Shown here: positions 7,113-13,203 of the stretch, piece after piece
Numbering within the stretch: the first letter of the stretch is position 1
Layout of the letters: each line of letters starts with the position of its first letter
The notes under the pieces: model-generated
Seen by the model: only the letters and a program-made list of their open reading frames with translations
The model's database searches: none
What the model was told of the DNA's origin: nothing
Virus record (IMG/VR): IMGVR_UViG_3300002231_000776
Coordinates: 13,699 to 36,658 of that record
Source: a virus
DNA: 22,960 nt
Strand: one strand, 5' to 3'
Position numbers and translations under genes: made by a program

Positions 7113-9694
7113 TCACGTCCAACCGGAAGCATCTGCGCCCTCAACTGGCAGAGCTTGGCCGCTACTACCCGCTGTTTGGTTGCCAGAAGTAGCCCCGCCG
7201 CCGCCTTCTGCGTGCATGGCGATATACTGCAATCCGTCATGCGGATGAGAAAATCTATTCTTCTCGGGCTCGGTGGAATGATTGACGCCGCCCTGCGTTC
7301 TCATCTGGCGGTAACGGTAGCCGCCCTGGAATCCCTTACGGAGAATCCGACACCTCGGAGAGAGCATAAACCCGGGATTACCCTCAACCATTCGAAGAAG
7401 GAAACCGTCTACGGCTTCTCTGCGTGGCGTGAACTTATTGGTCCGGGCCATTTCTGTATGGATCCCCGCCGCGGCCAGCTCTTGCAAGCAGCTAATCTCG
7501 TTTGAGTCTGACGCCGTTTTCCCCGCTGGGTCTCCAACAGATTGCCAGTCCATGCCTGGGTAACGATTCTGGAGATACGGTTTAACAATCATCCGCGCAA
7601 ACTTCCGTACACCCATGTCCTCAACATACCGGTCTGGATCCATATTCAAGCGTTGCTTCTCAGGAATGCCGGCTACGAGCTCGTCAATCACTCTGAGCTG
7701 CCCTCTCATGGATTGCTGGGCTATTACGCATGTCGGGGTTAATCCGAAGTCAAATCCCAGAATTAGAGGAAGCCCTCTATGCGGGGCCAGTTCTTCTCTC
7801 GCGCAGTGAATATCGTCGTTGTAATCAGGGTAAATCGGCTTACCATCCATGGTGTTGCCGTAATTGCCCATCAAGAATACGTTAATCCATGACTCTTTAG
7901 CACCCGCACACTGCCGCGTCCAGTATTCGTACTTATCATTGTGGTTCTCTGCATTTTCAGCCGGAGGAAGGCCGGTCTGGCCCATATTCGCCACGTACAG
8001 CTGCGGATCGTTCTTGTTCTTCTTTGGCACCTTCAAGACGGAGGGAGGCTGCCGCCAGAACTGATATGTTTCCGGTTTCTCGACCTCAGCCAGGTTATAC
8101 CACCAGCTATCCTCGTCGGGCGGGTTAGTGTCCATGATGACCCCAGAGAAGGAACTCCCTCCGAGTCTCGGGCTCGGAAAACGGGATACACGGCCACCGG
8201 CCATGGTTACGTGGGTATGCAGTATTTCCGACGCCTCATTGAACCATACCATTGTGAACTCAATGGATTTCAGCTTCTTAACGTCCTTTTCCTCGTCCAG
8301 CGGGAGAAAGATTATCTCCATGTCCATGGTGGTCCCGTCAGATAACGGCATGATACAGTGACCGGAAATAGGAATCGAGGAGCTGATATGACATATTGAC
8401 TCTGGCACCCATTCCTGCCAGGTCTTGATTGTCGTCGAGATAAGCTCGGGGTTTGTTCGGATTGCACCAAAAAGCCTTACCCGTTACGCCTCACATAAAC
8501 CGTTGGGATAGGCATTTCTGCACAGTAAACCAATCCATCATATTTCTTTTTGTACCATCCGCGCTTCTGTCGATTATAGCTCTGACTGAAAAGTAGTGGC
8601 CTATATTTCTTGGGAGATAGCAATGTTACGATGTAGGAGACGTGTTTTGCCTACCCCAAATCCCTGTCTTATTCTTCTTTCCTCGCCGATCACGTCGCGC
8701 GATATTTGCAACCATACCACCTTTGAGCGCCATCTCTTGTAAATCGTCTGATAGTTGTTTTGAACTCGTGTATAACGTCTGCGTGATAGAATCCTTCCTG
8801 GTATGTCCATCCCCCATACGCAAAACCACGGATGAAGGCCCTATGATACTCAGGAGGGGCGTTGAGAATACTACGCGGAACACTCTTCTGATACGATTTG
8901 CCGGCCTTTCTCACAATATCCATAACTGGCTTATTCTTCTTGGTATGTTTGAATAAGAAGTTAAAACCACCTTCCTGGCGAGGGTTTTTTGTGAATGGCA
9001 TCTTAGCTTTTTTGCATATTTCGTGAATATAATCGATTCCATGTTGCTTTTTCTGAGTAAGGACTACTCGAGGGGTGGGGCGGTAGAATCCACATGAACC
9101 GTCTGCATACCAGAATCCTAACCATTCGACCTGCTCGATGGAAAGATTAGGTTTGACTCCCTTCCATTCTCCATCACGGCGAACGCGATAAGCCTTTGTG
9201 TTGTAGATATCCTCAGCATGAACCATATGATATTCGTCCCATATTTTCTTTCGGGTACGGAGTTTGCTCACCCACATCTGGTGATCGGGCGTGACAAGGA
9301 AATCCACTCCTTCTGCCTCAAACCCTATCATCTCGCCTTTGTATGGGCTTATGCTGATTTTGTTTGGCCGCTCGTATTTGATCTTCTCACCCTGGAGGGT
9401 AGCAACACGATCTGTAGGCAATACATTCTTGAAGAACTGAAATCCGCGTTTCTCCGTCAGTATCTCGGTCTGATCGTCGTAGCAGTTACGAACTACACCC
9501 ATTCGAGTCTTGCGAACGCCATTATATGCCCGCTGCTCCTTGCCGCGCATGAAGAGCTCCATCACGCAAGCCACACTCTTGCCGCTCCCAATATTCCCCA
9601 TGAGCCCACGATAGAAGGCGTTGGACCCATGGAACAGTGAAGCTGTCGGGCTCGATTTATACTCGATTATGAAATCTTCGAGTTCCGTGCTCAT
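7113..9694 (-). CDS. Terminase large subunit with intein, broken by several indels
   Basis: This is the packaging ATPase and headful nuclease. The start ATG overlaps the stop of the gene before it (ATGA). Walker A is G-N-I-G-S-G-K-S at residues 33-40. The ATPase Glu motif V-W-F-N-E-A-S-E follows the intein. The C-terminal RNase H-like nuclease has L-G-F-D-F-G, G-D-P-A-G and H-P-H-D-G-L-Q-Y with their acidic residues. An intein splits V-V-R-N from T-N-P-E-L-I-S-T-T-I-K-T-W. Indels are visible at 8811-8815 (extra G of the coding strand), about 8628-8634 (one base missing), 8480-8482 (extra G) and the splice junction near 8452-8460. All lie in or at the edge of the intein. Corrected and spliced, the protein is about 517 residues, normal for TerL. 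Confidence 0.88.
8457..9484 (-). other. TerL intein with LAGLIDADG endonuclease (about 343 aa, frame-broken)
   Basis: It starts at Cys71 (C-Y-D-D-Q-T-E-I-L-T) right after V-V-R-N, so it is a class 1 intein. Block B is V-T-P-D-H. LAGLIDADG motif 1 is L-G-F-W-Y-A-D-G; motif 2 is I-R-G-F-A-Y-G-D-G-H once one G is removed from the five-base run at 8811-8815. The C-terminal part, read across frames, gives G-L-V-Y-C-A-E-M-P, V-Y-V-R-R-N-G-K-A-F-W-C and then the junction. The exact last Asn is blurred: a lost AC pair at 8454-8457 would restore N followed by Thr. As written the intein cannot be made as one protein, which would kill TerL, so the indels are probably sequence errors. Confidence 0.8.
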
Positions 9695-9888
9695 TGATCT
9701 TTTGTCTCTTTTTCGGCCTTCTTCTTGAGCCCGTCGTTGATATAGCCTACCTGCCGGTGAGCTTTACTCGCGCTCTCATGGCCTCCACCATCAAGAGGCT
9801 TGCCGCTCTTCTCATTCACCGCTATCTTCCCGGTCTCCGCTTCCACTACCCGGTTCACTCCCTTTATCTGTTTCACTGTGACTGGCAT
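9691..9888 (-). CDS. Small basic phage protein of unknown function, 65 aa
   Basis: AAGGAG lies 6-7 bases before the ATG and the stop overlaps the TerL start. The protein is basic and Gly-rich, with V-V-E-A-E-T-G-K-I-A and D-G-G-G-H near the middle. I have the impression of a widespread small phage protein family with this pattern but cannot name it. It overlaps the tail of the gene upstream by 77 bases in another frame; its own strong ribosome site supports this one. Confidence 0.65.
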   Translation of the reverse strand: MPVTVKQIKGVNRVVEAETGKIAVNEKSGKPLDGGGHESASKAHRQVGYINDGLKKKAEKETKDQ

Positions 9889-10222
9889 CGCTATCTCCTT
9901 TCTTGATTTTGAGTTTCGGCACCACGCCTTTCTCAGCCGCCTTTTCTGAGGCTGTCTGAGGATTAGGCATTTCCTCTGCTACATCCAGACAGTATGGACC
10001 AAGTTGCTCACAAATGCCATAAAAAACACTCCGAGACTTCTTTGCGCTCGGCGATATCTTCTTTCTGAGCCGCTCACACTCCTTCGCAGATTCAGAGTGA
10101 AGAGCCTTAACCATGGCTATCAAACCCTCGCAGAAGAGGCCAAGAGACTTATTATCTTGGCCTAATTTCTCTATCTGCTTGAGAAGATCGCCCCTACTCC
10201 GTTTCGCTCTTGTCGGCTTCAC
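9812..10222 (-). CDS. Helical protein of unknown function with acidic/Ser tail, 136 aa
   Basis: I place the start at GTG 10222, which overlaps the stop of the zinc-ribbon gene (GTGA) and has GGAG about 12 bases upstream. Longer readings would run through that gene. The N-terminus is basic (K-P-T-R-A-K-R-S-R), followed by a coiled-coil-like helix (L-L-K-Q-I-E-K-L) and a second helix with many K/E/R. The last 35 residues are low-complexity Ser/Gly/Asp/Glu. That tail overlaps the next gene by 77 bases, so the true end may be earlier if a base is wrong here. No family recognised. Confidence 0.5.
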   Translation of the reverse strand: MKPTRAKRSRGDLLKQIEKLGQDNKSLGLFCEGLIAMVKALHSESAKECERLRKKISPSAKKSRSVFYGICEQLGPYCLDVAEEMPNPQTASEKAAEKGVVPKLKIKKGDSDASHSETDKGSEPGSGSGDREDSGE

Positions 10223-10512
10223 GCTTCTGGAGCTCCGACCTCTGCAGGTTTCATTATGTCCCTGAAAGCGTCTTTGAGCTGTTCCCCGATTCCGCTCATG
10301 CCGCGGGCCGCCACTTCTTCTGAGCAGGTACCGCACGTCAGTATCTTAACGCAGTTACCCTTCTTCGTCTCAGGATCAGCGCCCTCAGGGTCAAACCGGT
10401 CTGCTTCCGGAAAGAACTCCACCATCATTGTTCCCCAGCCTTCGGGAAGATCGCCGTCCGGCCCTACTGGTGCCACATTCGGACACACATCACATGTTGC
10501 TTGATAACCCAT
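10219..10512 (-). CDS. Zinc-ribbon protein, 97 aa
   Basis: Two CxxC knuckles (C7/C10 as C-D-V-C and C60/C63 as C-G-T-C) flank a stretch with L-P-E-G-W, the pattern of small phage and bacterial zinc-ribbon proteins with a conserved Leu-Pro-x-Gly-Trp. An extra Cys sits at 54. The C-terminus is helical. AAGGAG stands 6 bases before the ATG and directly follows the tRNA 3' end. Its role could be nucleic-acid or protein binding; no enzyme motif is seen. Confidence 0.7.
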   Translation of the reverse strand: MGYQATCDVCPNVAPVGPDGDLPEGWGTMMVEFFPEADRFDPEGADPETKKGNCVKILTCGTCSEEVAARGMSGIGEQLKDAFRDIMKPAEVGAPEA

Positions 10513-10528
10513 CGTTATCTCCTTTTTT

Positions 10529-10604
10529 TGGCACCGGGGGGAGGGCTCGAACCTCCAACAACCTGATTAACAGTCAGGCGCACTACCAATTGGGCTACCC
10601 CGGT
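10529..10604 (-). tRNA. tRNA-Asn (anticodon GTT)
   Basis: A full 76-base cloverleaf: acceptor ACCGGGG/CCCCGGT, D-loop AATTGGTA, anticodon stem CCTGA/TCAGG around CTGTTAA (anticodon GTT, reading Asn codons AAC and AAU), T arm GGAGG-TTCGAGC-CCTCC, discriminator G and an encoded CCA. The D stem has one mismatch. It lies inside the operon, and the next gene's ribosome site begins a few bases after the CCA, so the tRNA must be cut from a message. Confidence 0.95.
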
Positions 10605-10614
10605 CTGATTATTA

Positions 10615-10881
10615 TTACTTATCCAGTATCGAAACACCGCCCTGAGCCGCTTGCATAGCCTTTCCGCAACGCATACGAGCATTTTCCAGATCACGGAACA
10701 CCAATGTCAGATTGGCCTTCATGTTCGCCTGTTTGCTTGCGGGGATGTTAGCCCCATCAAGTAGAGAATCCTCGCACTGAAAGTCAGAAGCCTCAGTCAT
10801 CGTATCGGCTACTGTTTGTTTCAGCTTCTCAATCTCGGCTCTCAGCCACGAACATACCTCTTCTACCGTTGTCTCGCCCAT
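10615..10881 (-). CDS. Small helical protein, tentative Acb2-like, 88 aa
   Basis: I choose ATG 10881, with AGGAGG 5 bases upstream; the GTG one codon earlier is too close. The site overlaps the end of the gene before. The protein is acidic and helical in its N-terminal half. The C-terminal helix carries L-T-L-V-F-R-D-L-E-N-A-R-M-R-C-G-K and ends G-G-V-S-I-L-D-K, a pattern I associate with a common small phage family. The spacing L-x-L-x(n)-L-E-x-A-x-M is loosely like the helix of Acb2 anti-CBASS proteins that bind cyclic nucleotides. That link is weak. The tRNA follows 11 bases later. Confidence 0.6.
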   Translation of the reverse strand: MGETTVEEVCSWLRAEIEKLKQTVADTMTEASDFQCEDSLLDGANIPASKQANMKANLTLVFRDLENARMRCGKAMQAAQGGVSILDK

Positions 10882-10883
10882 CA

Positions 10884-11240
10884 CTACCTCCTGTTTGGTT
10901 TTTTGTTGAACAAAGCACCGAAGCCTTTTGCCAGCCAGCTCTTCTCGGGCTTGTCCTGTTTACTACTGGGACTCGCTGACTCGTCCCGTTTTGCGACAAA
11001 TTCCTCAGGTATCTCCATTTTGCCCTCGACCTTGGGCCGCTGGATAGCGTGACTCGCGTTCCCAGAGTGAAGCAGACGGTAGCCCATAGGCGTAACCCAG
11101 TAAATAGCGCCTGTAGCCGATATTGCGCCTGGCACAGGTCCCTGATCTGTTTTAACATCCTTCATCAGAGGCCAGTATATCCTCTGGTTCATAAAGTTCC
11201 TGTACCCCGTTGTGCGCTTATATCCGTTCTTTTCAGCCAT
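10884..11240 (-). CDS. Unknown basic protein, 118 aa
   Basis: AAGGGAG stands before the ATG. The N-terminal 70 residues look globular with aromatic residues (Y-W-P-L, I-Y-W-V-T-P-M-G-Y), the rest is charged and probably disordered with Lys and Ser, ending K-K-P-N-R-R. It ends where the next gene's ribosome site begins (TAGTGATG). No family recognised. Confidence 0.6.
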   Translation of the reverse strand: MAEKNGYKRTTGYRNFMNQRIYWPLMKDVKTDQGPVPGAISATGAIYWVTPMGYRLLHSGNASHAIQRPKVEGKMEIPEEFVAKRDESASPSSKQDKPEKSWLAKGFGALFNKKPNRR

Positions 11241-11251
11241 TTCTATCTCCC

Positions 11252-11422
11252 TTAGTTCAGGTGGACAAACATATCAGGCGCTAATCCCATGCCCAAATAC
11301 TTCCACGTTGTAATTTTGTTCTCGTCCTCAATCCAGTCAAAATGCGGTATTATGCAGTGAATCATCACAAACGGGTTTGGAGATTCAGGCTCACTCGGTA
11401 CCAGACACGGCGGCTCGTACAT
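11252..11422 (-). CDS. Small unknown protein, 56 aa
   Basis: The frame begins M-Y-E-P-P-C-L-V-P and ends D-M-F-V-H-L-N. GAAGGGA stands about 9 bases before the ATG. It overlaps the end of the upstream gene by 32 bases, and its stop abuts the ribosome site of the gene after it. It fills an otherwise empty 150-base gap in a tightly packed operon. The protein has several aromatic residues (H-F-D-W, W-K-Y-L) and looks folded. No family recognised. Confidence 0.5.
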   Translation of the reverse strand: MYEPPCLVPSEPESPNPFVMIHCIIPHFDWIEDENKITTWKYLGMGLAPDMFVHLN

Positions 11423-11735
11423 CTTTCAGCATCCCTTCGAGTCTTTCTACTTCGTTCCTGAATCGCCCGATTGTCCCCAAAAGCCTATTATTCTCGCGCT
11501 TCAAAGCGTCATCAGCATCACTCTCCAGGCTGCTTATACGCTCCATCTGGTACAATATCAGCCCTTTCATCATCACAAGCTCATTGAACTCATAATGCTG
11601 ATTCGCTATCCGGCTGGACATTTCAGACAACAGCTCCGGTTCTTTGTCAAGCTGGCGTTTAATCTCCGCGGCAGTGAAGTCCGGGTGTATTTGGAACTTC
11701 ATGCCTCCATCTACAGCTTTCTCGGTCTTAATCAT
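11391..11735 (-). CDS. Coiled-coil protein of unknown function, 114 aa
   Basis: I place the start at ATG 11735, overlapping the upstream stop (ATGA) with AAAGGG before it, not at the earlier in-frame start within the upstream gene. From about residue 27 the protein is almost all helix, with leucines and charged residues spaced as in coiled coils (A-E-I-K-R-Q-L-D-K, then R-E-N-N-R-L-L-G and R-N-E-V-E-R-L-E-G-M-L-K). It likely oligomerises. No family recognised. Confidence 0.6.
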   Translation of the reverse strand: MIKTEKAVDGGMKFQIHPDFTAAEIKRQLDKEPELLSEMSSRIANQHYEFNELVMMKGLILYQMERISSLESDADDALKRENNRLLGTIGRFRNEVERLEGMLKDVRAAVSGTE

Positions 11736-11956
11736 TTGATTACCCTTTCCATCACGACGGTTACTTTGTATTTGCCTTTGCCAGCGATATGGTGATGAGC
11801 GCACGTCAAATAGGCGCTTCTGGGCGGGTGTGGGGCGTCCTCGATTCCCCTCTTGCAGGTGGCAAACGCCTGAAAGAGCTTAAATGCCCTCTTGAGGTCC
11901 TGCGGGGGAAGCATTCTTATGTCCTGACTAATGTTCGGCTTGATCTTTCTACTCAT
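11732..11956 (-). CDS. Small protein of unknown function, 74 aa
   Basis: The start overlaps the upstream stop (ATGA) with AAAGGGG 5 bases before it, and its stop overlaps the next start. The protein is basic, with a helical N-terminal half (D-L-K-R-A-F-K-L-F-Q-A-F) and a Cys/His cluster (C-K-R-G, then C-A-H-H-H) that could bind a metal, followed by a short strand-like C-terminus. The end of this gene is a typical translational coupling site. Confidence 0.6.
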   Translation of the reverse strand: MSRKIKPNISQDIRMLPPQDLKRAFKLFQAFATCKRGIEDAPHPPRSAYLTCAHHHIAGKGKYKVTVVMERVIK

Positions 11957-12348
11957 CTAAACCCCTTTCTGTTTCCGTATCGGCTGCCAACGAACCATAT
12001 CTTGCTCTTTGGGACGCGCTTATATATCCTGTATTCCGTGGGTTTACACGTCCCTACCTCTGTAACGATATTCGAAATCATCTCATACGGCTCAACCTGA
12101 TTAGACCATACCATCCATAAATCCCAGAAATGCTTCTTCCTCGCAAACTCAGCACTTAAAGCCCAAGCTAAAGAAGGAGAATCAGAAAAACAGACGTAAG
12201 GCGGTTTCCATTGGGTAAGCACTCCGGGCTTATGCGGACACAAACCATTACGCAATATACCCTCCCTGCGCTTCCGGGGGGACCAGTGATATAGGACAAA
12301 ATGCTCCCTCGCGGGTCTCTTAATGACTCTCTTTCTGTATCCCTTCAC
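11953..12348 (-). CDS. Putative ADP-ribosyltransferase-fold protein, 131 aa
   Basis: The GTG start at 12348 overlaps the stop of a 24-residue gene (GTGA). The protein opens with a basic stretch, then L-Y-H-W-S-P...G-I-L-R-N-G-L-C-P, a pattern like the first strand and helix of ADP-ribosyltransferase or Tpt1-type folds (L-Y-H-x-T/S...I-x-x-x-G-L). P-P-Y-V-C-F-S-D-S-P-S-L-A-W-A resembles their second motif, and T-E-Y-R-I-Y ahead of V-P-K-S-K-I-W-F-V may hold the third, catalytic Glu (E105). H21, Y51 and E105 would be the triad. The likeness is by pattern only. If active it could modify host proteins or nucleic acids, or be the toxin of a toxin-antitoxin pair. Confidence 0.5.
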   Translation of the reverse strand: MKGYRKRVIKRPAREHFVLYHWSPRKRREGILRNGLCPHKPGVLTQWKPPYVCFSDSPSLAWALSAEFARKKHFWDLWMVWSNQVEPYEMISNIVTEVGTCKPTEYRIYKRVPKSKIWFVGSRYGNRKGFR

Positions 12349-12419
12349 TCATTACCCCCGAACTGTATCACTACCGCCAACAGCGCCAATACACAAGCTA
12401 ATATGCCAAGTGGGTGCAT
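12345..12419 (-). CDS. Membrane micro-protein, 24 aa
   Basis: The ATG sits in TAATG, overlapping the stop of the 49-residue gene by one base, and its TGA overlaps the GTG of the next gene. Residues 5-19 form one hydrophobic segment (G-I-L-A-C-V-L-A-L-L-A-V-V-I) with a short polar tail G-G-N-E. The two-sided coupling makes a real gene likely though very short. It could be a regulatory membrane peptide or a lysis-related peptide; nothing shows which. Confidence 0.45.
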   Translation of the reverse strand: MHPLGILACVLALLAVVIQFGGNE

Positions 12420-12568
12420 TAGTCGTCTATACTCTGCCAAGCAGACATCTTGAAACTAACTTCAGGATAATCCTCACTCTTCTTCTGGATGAACGCCTTA
12501 ATCTCTTCAAGCACTTCCGGCGCACCTATTCCCGTCATCTCAATATCCAATGCCACATGTTCTTCCAT
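12419..12568 (-). CDS. Small acidic protein, 49 aa
   Basis: AAGGGGG lies 4 bases before the ATG. The protein is acidic and probably folds as strand-helix-strand (V-A-L-D-I-E-M-T then P-E-V-L-E-E-I-K-A-F-I, then V-S-F-K-M). Its stop overlaps the start of the 24-residue gene. It is the first of a coupled chain of three with the ADP-ribosyltransferase-like gene. No family recognised. Confidence 0.55.
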   Translation of the reverse strand: MEEHVALDIEMTGIGAPEVLEEIKAFIQKKSEDYPEVSFKMSAWQSIDD

Positions 12569-12594
12569 CTTTCCCCCTTTTTGGTGTTTTTAGT

Positions 12595-13203
12595 TCAATC
12601 TGTCCCGTAAATCCCGCCTGGATGACTTTTTAGCTTCTTCTTGATTTTACGCAGCGCCCGGACCACGATCTGCCGAACACGCTCTTTACTGAGCTTATGG
12701 ACCTCCCCAATCGCGCGGAACGTCTGTTTCAGCCCAACACGCCTGTAAAGCATATCCCAGTATCGATCGTCCAGAATATCAGAGCAGAACCGCTTGAGCT
12801 CTCCCGAGTCAAACGATATCGGATACTCTCGATCATCAGTAATCATGTGAGCCCCCTCATTGTCCAGAGCCCCCAGCTCTACAGCTGGTCGGTGCCAGTC
12901 TTTCACGCCTTCCTTCCCAGACATCAGGTCTCTGCGTACTGGAGCCGGCAGATAGTCCATCTCGGTCCACTGGTCGCCCATGCTCCCTCTTATCTGCGAT
13001 CTGACCCATGTGCTGAAAACCGTCCCCCTTGACTCTTCGAACGTACGGTACGCGGTTATGATACCCTTCCGGCCCGACTGGAGCAGGTCCTCTTTGTCCA
13101 ATCCAGGACAAGGGCGCCGGTAATACCGGTAGTACACCTGCTTTACGGTTGTCTCGTACTGTTCAAGAGCATCCTGCTCGCTTTCTGGTTTCTGTCCCGC
13201 CAT
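12595..13203 (-). CDS. Sigma-70 family RNA polymerase sigma factor, 202 aa
   Basis: I choose ATG 13203, with GAGGGAG 3-4 bases upstream; an earlier in-frame ATG lies deeper in the upstream gene. Region 2 is residues 36-75 (D-L-L-Q-S-G-R-K-G-I-I-T-A-Y-R-T-F, then F-S-T-W-V-R-S-Q-I-R-G). A short linker has D-Y-L-P-A-P-V-R-R-D like region 3 of the FliA/SigB type. Region 4 is 148-192, with the helix-turn-helix T-F-R-A-I-G...L-S-K-E-R-V-R-Q-I. It should direct host RNA polymerase to phage promoters, presumably late ones. It lies ahead of the packaging and head genes in the same operon, so it may raise its own expression. Confidence 0.85.
   Translation of the reverse strand: MAGQKPESEQDALEQYETTVKQVYYRYYRRPCPGLDKEDLLQSGRKGIITAYRTFEESRGTVFSTWVRSQIRGSMGDQWTEMDYLPAPVRRDLMSGKEGVKDWHRPAVELGALDNEGAHMITDDREYPISFDSGELKRFCSDILDDRYWDMLYRRVGLKQTFRAIGEVHKLSKERVRQIVVRALRKIKKKLKSHPGGIYGTD

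Noticed and set aside
8690-9694. TerL N-terminal part as a separate 334-residue gene.
   Set aside because: The endonuclease motif and the later intein sequence continue in the neighbouring frame after the G-run at 8811-8815, so it is one broken gene.
9812-10336. Longer 174-residue reading starting at 10336.
   Set aside because: Its first part is an Arg-rich shadow of the zinc-ribbon gene; the GTG at 10222 overlaps that gene's stop.
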